DNA of 64,000 nucleotides from Bryopsis sp. KO-2023 (Eukaryota > Chlorophyta > Ulvophyceae > Bryopsidales > Bryopsidaceae). The DNA is taken from the NCBI GenBank assembly GCA_030272585.1, contig BSYQ01000010.1:2976001-3040000 (forward strand). The letters are read 5' to 3'. Of this stretch, positions 59,469-64,000 are shown piece after piece. The stretch's first letter is position 1. Each line of letters starts with the position of its first letter. Under the pieces are notes generated by a model. It did not search any database, was not told the DNA's origin, and saw only the letters and a list, made by a program, of their open reading frames with translations. A program made the translations under genes and the position numbers.

Positions 59469-60103
59469 AACGGAAGAAACGAAATGATGGTTCCTTTCGT
59501 TTTCTCTTTGCGTCTTCTGTTTTGACCCGTTTTTACTGGATGAGTTGGGTTGGGTTTTTTTGGGGGGGGAGGGGGGTTGTGGGAAAGAAGAGTTGTTTTC
59601 TATTTTTTTCCACTCTTTGTTTCACTCTTGTCCGCAAGCTATCGACAGGGTTTTTTTCTCCCATAGCGAAGTCACTGAAAAAAAGAAAAAAACAGAAAAG
59701 GAAAAGGAAAAGGAAAAAGATCGATGAGAGGGATTTGCTCTGTGATGTATAATAAGAGCTATGCAAACAAACCGAAATTTGGAGGTGGAAAATTCTTTTG
59801 TAACATTTTGTGATTCCAGTGCATTGGCAGAGTTTTCTGCTTTCATTCGGTGTGACATCGGGGGAGGGGGTTTGGGGAAAAAAGGCGGAGGAGGGGGAGA
59901 GGTTGGAAGAGAAAAAAAAAATGCTCTGAAACAAGATGAAAACTTTTTTTTTTTTCTAGTGGGGGGGGGGATGGTGGCGGGAAAAGAACATGGGAAAAGG
60001 AGAAAGATTACCAAGACTTCGTTTTCAAGTAGCAAGGGATTGAACAGATGAACCCTGTTTTTTTCGGAAGTGTGGCAGACTCTTCCCTCTGTTGTTCATA
60101 TTA

Positions 60104-60127
60104 CTGGGTGGCCAGGAGGCCACCCAG
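60104..60127. repeat. Perfect 10-bp hairpin with 4-nt loop
   Basis: CTGGGTGGCC, loop AGGA, then its exact complement. In a spacer; its role is unknown. Confidence 0.7.
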
Positions 60128-61450
60128 AAATATATAAAAAGAAAGAAAGAAAGAAAGGGTGTCCCAAGGGAAAAAAAAAATATCCCAGATTGAGATGTGA
60201 ATGTGTTTTTTTTTTTTACTTTTGTACTCTTTTGTGGGGTCTTCTCAAAAGTGTCCCTGTGGAAATTGGGGATCCCCTCGTTTTGGGGGAGGCTCCCGAA
60301 GCAAGAGTTGTCCAAGTCCAGAACGTTTTTGTAAAACTTTTTGTGTTGATGCCCCACTCCGTTTGGTATTTTTATCGGTGGCTTTGCAATCTCCTGAGGA
60401 AGACCCCAACCGTCACCATGATCCAGCCGCCTGTGTTTTGGTGACAGCAAAACCCCTGGCTGTCATATGAGTTGCTGTTTGTAGTTATTCGTATTGATTT
60501 GGTTTGGAACGGTGGGTGTGTTTCTTTATGGGGGGAAAACTCTTGTCAAGAAATAACTGATCAGCTCCTCCACAACGCTTCCTAGGCCAGTGCTTCACCA
60601 AAAAATCTTTTATGACAATGAACATCAAAATCCAAAACTCAAAATCATCCTCCATTTGTCGATCCATCCTCAATGACACCGATTGTTAACAATGTGCTGT
60701 GGCACTGATATTCGAGGAATGGTACTGATAACAACAATAATCACATATTGCCTGAGGGATTTCTCGTTGGGGGGAAAGTGGTTCCACTCCATCCTTTTGT
60801 ACTAACAGAGTCAATCCTTTGTGTAATTTTTACCGTTTGAAGTTCAGGGTCGACAACACGAAGATATTGAAGGTTCAATTTTTCCGCGACGGTATCGGAT
60901 AGAACTTTTTGTTTGCTTTGAGGGGTTTGGATGGTGCTGTGGTTCATACGCTGAACGTATTTTCGAAAGCAACCCTGGAAGCAATGGAAGTCGCATCTCG
61001 CGTCGTCACTTTTGTCCGGTCGGCAACAGCAACAGGGGACAATCGGCCCCAGAAAGTTCCCAGAAAACTTCACGTTTGCCCAACCAAAACCTCATGCAGA
61101 GCCTATCCCTGAAACTATCTCGTGTGTCAACCAACACCATGTGCATTGCTCCTGGCGGCGGACCGTGAAGGTGCTTTCCGCCAGGGGTTCGCCGCTCGTA
61201 ATGTTGTATCTGCCCTTTCTGTGGCCCCAATTAATTCAATAACGCACGAAATCGATTTTGGCGCGAAGTGTCTTGCGTGTTTCCGATCAACTTCAGGAGG
61301 CCGCCCCTTGTTCAATCTGGAACGCATGCCACGGGATGTACAGCCAGCATACAAAAGGCGGAGTTGTCTGCAGCCAGCATGCGCTGGTTTCGCTGGTACC
61401 CAGCACTCCGTCGCGCACAGGGTGACTTCAAGTTGAGCTAGCTCGTGATA
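60128..61450. other. Intergenic; possible minus-strand exons unconfirmed
   Basis: A minus-strand open stretch at 60741-61073 has protein-like sequence (TVAEKLNLQYLRVVDPELQT ahead of a plausible donor near 60833). Another at 60485-60667 starts with ATG (MDRQMEDDFEFWILMFIVIK). Neither has a family match and they cannot be joined in phase with confidence. The right part should contain the promoter of the secreted protein at 61451. Confidence 0.25.
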
Positions 61451-63861
61451 ATGGGCCGGAACGCTGTGTTGTTGTGTGTGTGTTTGACGGCTTTGGGCTT
61501 GTTCGCGCAAGTCACAGCTGAGGGTACGAGCCGTTTCTCTTCCGTAACAACGACAAAATATCAATGCACACCTTTTTCTCTCAATCTGTGCTCCCTTCTC
61601 GTCTTACCCCAACAACCCCTTGTCAACTAGAACATAACAGCACGTCTTTTGGTGTTCAGACGGCACCCCGACGGTGAAATCGATAGATATTTGATCTCTC
61701 AAAAGTGTAACGCCAAAACTCTTTGTTTCGGAAAACGTCTCCCCCCGATAGTGTTTGTGTCAATGCTGCAGCGGGACCCTCCCGTCTCTACTCCTCGCGG
61801 AAACTCCAGGCGAATCCCCGGAGGGTCAAGAAAAACAGAGGTAGGAGCATCAAATTTCTACCGCTCAGAAGCAAGGCTTTTCACGTTCCCCCCCACACAC
61901 AAAAAAAAAAGAGAGAGAAGGAGAAAAATAACGCATAAGCAAGAAAACAAAACGATAACCTCCGACCTGCTGCACTCCTGTTGCCTTTACTGCGATTGTT
62001 AATGTCGCCCGTGTACAGCAGGGTCTAGTGGTACTGTGCCCGACGACATGGGCTCGCAGAAGATGGGACGGGGAAACAGGAGTGGGTCGAGTGGGTCGCG
62101 TGGGTCGTCTGGTAAGGGCGGTTGTTTAGACCAGGGCCAATATCCCAAATTCCTGAAACTTGCTACAGCCAACATTCACCAGCAACAACACCATGGTCAT
62201 GGATGAACATTCGATTCCTTTGCCAAACATCAAGAAACACTTAGTATCCCACATTCACCAGGGGAAAACTTACCTGGCCCATAGACTTTGCCCGGCATCC
62301 AGGCCAAAAATGATGGATCTGCTTTCATCAGGGACAACGATTTTCACGTTTTTTGTGAGAAGTTAATTTTCAGCTCCAAAAGAAATGGCAATATTTGCCT
62401 CATGTTGGAATCGTTTGCTGGAAATTTGAAGGTTTTTGCTGATCTGTTTGTAGAACCTGTGAAGGAGGATACGACAAACGGCGGCAGTCGCATTCAACTT
62501 GGTAACGCAACAATCAGTATCATTGAAAAGAAATCGCTGTTTCGGGCTTCATCATTCTCTTATAAATTACACTGCCACTGCTGATATTTCTATAGGGCTT
62601 TTGGATGGTTTCCACATAGTTTCTCAGATTGATGCACACTTCCTGGATGAGTGTTGAATATGTATACCTGGCACACATGACGATTCTTTCCTCTCTGACC
62701 TTGTATATTTCGTGTTCTGGGGTGTAGGTGAACCAACTATCGTTCGGTCAAGCTTTGAGCAAGGTTGGTATTCACAAAAAAACAATTTCCAAACGTGGAA
62801 GATCATATCATTTTTTGACTGCAACTTGAATTGTCCAATCCAAGATCATGAGCTTTTTTTCTCTAGTTCTTGCAGCACTGCCCATGCGGCTAATCAAACT
62901 TAAAGCACAAGGATATGTACCGTATATTTCTAGAGTTTGTCTTGAGAACACGATTCCAAGGAGCTCATCTCTGACATGCACATTTCCATCTATTTTCTGG
63001 TGAAATTCACTTTTGTTGACCTGATAATAATTATTTTTTTTGTCGTTCTCTCATGTAGGAGGCCTTCGTCATGCCACTGGTATTATTGCTCGTTTTGCAA
63101 AATTGCAAATCAAAATCGCAAATGGATCATGGAAATTGATTCTATAGGAGTTTTCATATCAACATTCGACTGGTGGTATTCCTCAGACTTTTCGTGTTTG
63201 CTCCACAAAAGCGCGCTGACTAATTTCGACATCACAGAACCGTGCTAGTCAGAACATCTCTTGCCACAACTCCACCATATTCTGTTGAAAAACATTTTCC
63301 CCAGAAAGAACCCATTTTTCCTTTCTCGAGGTGCTTCAATTTTTTATTTTTTTTGAAAAATCCGACAGATGAATGAATACTGGGCAAAAACCGTTCAAAG
63401 TGTGAGTTTGGATGAAGATATTGCAAAACTGTGTCTGATGGAAGTTTCTTTTTTTTTTTCCTTTCAGCACCTAGTGAGCTCTTACCAGGAGGAGGATCAT
63501 CAGGTACTGCGTTGACTTTTTTTTTTTATTCACTTTATCTTTTTATGTTTTATTTTTTTATTTTTTTGTGCTCGGGTGGGTGGGATTTAAGGCCACTCAT
63601 CTCTTACCACACCGATCAACACCGATCAACATATTTTTCAGGAGCGTTTTGCACATGTGTGTCTATCCACAGTTTCTGCACACCTCTTCACAACAGTTTT
63701 TTTTTTCTTTTTGTGATTTTGTCAATCATGGTCATTGACTCTCCCCTCCCATTATTTTTTTTTCCCCTGCAGGAAAAAAAAGTCGACAGGTGACCCCAGT
63801 GCTGGCGTCTGACACACTGGATTTGTATGGTTGGGATGATTATACTCGCGAATATCCTTAG
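61451..63861 (+). CDS. Secreted Gly/Ser-rich protein, all introns phase 1
   Basis: Seven exons (61451-61523, 62019-62111, 62454-62501, 62728-62763, 63059-63079, 63468-63503, 63773-63861) give 131 residues ending at TAG. Residues 1-24 (MGRNAVLLCVCLTALGLF then AQVTAE) form a signal peptide. The second exon encodes MGRGNRSGSSGSRGSS and the sixth APSELLPGGGSS. The last ends TLDLYGWDDYTREYP. All six introns are phase 1, so each inner exon could be skipped without shifting the frame; the fifth exon is 21 nt. The signal-peptide exon with a phase-1 donor resembles the two Cys-rich genes at 12.6-16.4 kb. The first, second, sixth and last exons are firmest; exons 3-5 rest on splice sites and phase alone. 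No family recognised. Confidence 0.5.
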
Positions 63862-64000
63862 AACAAGAAAGAAAAACTAAAATCGACGCCGTGTGAGGCT
63901 TGGTGATAGCACAGTCTGACGACCGATCTGAGTTTGGGAATTTAGGGGGGACTTCTCTTTCTTTCAGAAAAAAAAAAAAAAAAAAAAAAAGATTCAAAAG
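63862..64000. other. Right edge, spacer with poly(A)
   Basis: 3' flank of the secreted-protein gene, ending in a poly(A) run from about 63967. Nothing else seen. Confidence 0.5.

Noticed and set aside
55000..59900. Many Lys-, Phe- or Gly-rich frames of 70-200 residues
   Set aside because: They arise from poly(A), poly(T) and poly(G) runs, lack splice context and show no family similarity.

Overview
This is nuclear DNA from an intron-rich, photosynthetic-type or alveolate/rhizarian-type microbial eukaryote. The evidence is GT-AG introns of about 65-850 nt in most genes, mitochondrial presequences on metabolic enzymes, an SF3b spliceosome subunit, a PPR protein of the kind common in algae and dinoflagellates, and a CDPK (a kinase family of plants, algae, alveolates and some other protists). 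I cannot name the species. Introns and spacers are AT-rich and full of poly(A)/poly(T) and unusually long poly(G)/poly(C) runs. I placed exon borders by hand from splice sites, reading phase and protein similarity. In most multi-exon genes all exon lengths add up to one open frame.

Layout. 1-3.1 kb: repeats only (57-bp minisatellite, a 0.2-kb inverted-repeat element, fragments of dispersed repeats). 3.1-10.8 kb: two minus-strand mitochondrial enzymes, pyruvate dehydrogenase E1 beta and aspartate aminotransferase. 11.3-19.6 kb: a cluster of membrane and secreted proteins: a four-helix membrane protein, two paralogous secreted proteins with ten conserved cysteines (convergent, different intron arrangement), and a Pro/Glu-rich protein with a signal peptide and a GPI-type tail. 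20.8-22.9 kb: a histidine-phosphatase (phosphoglycerate mutase-like) gene. 24.8-27.1 kb: an AGC kinase. 30.3-34.7 kb: a CDPK. 35.8-41.4 kb: a 16-exon TPR plus tandem PRMT protein (PRMT9-like), divergent from the CDPK. 42.7-43.8 kb: an intronless polytopic membrane protein. 45.7-48 kb: a REEP/HVA22 ER-shaping protein. 48.7-49.45 kb: a PIF/Harbinger-like MITE lying directly upstream of SF3B2. 49.6-54.9 kb: two intronless genes, SF3B2 and a PPR protein with an internal duplication. 54.9-61.4 kb: low-complexity DNA with no gene I can support. 61.45-63.86 kb: a secreted Gly/Ser-rich protein whose exons all have phase-1 borders.

The genes do not form one pathway. PDHB and AAT act in mitochondrial carbon and nitrogen metabolism, AGC kinase and CDPK in signalling, and SF3B2 in splicing. 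The least described part is the 12.6-19.6 kb secreted-protein cluster, which contains a paralogous cysteine-rich family I do not recognise.
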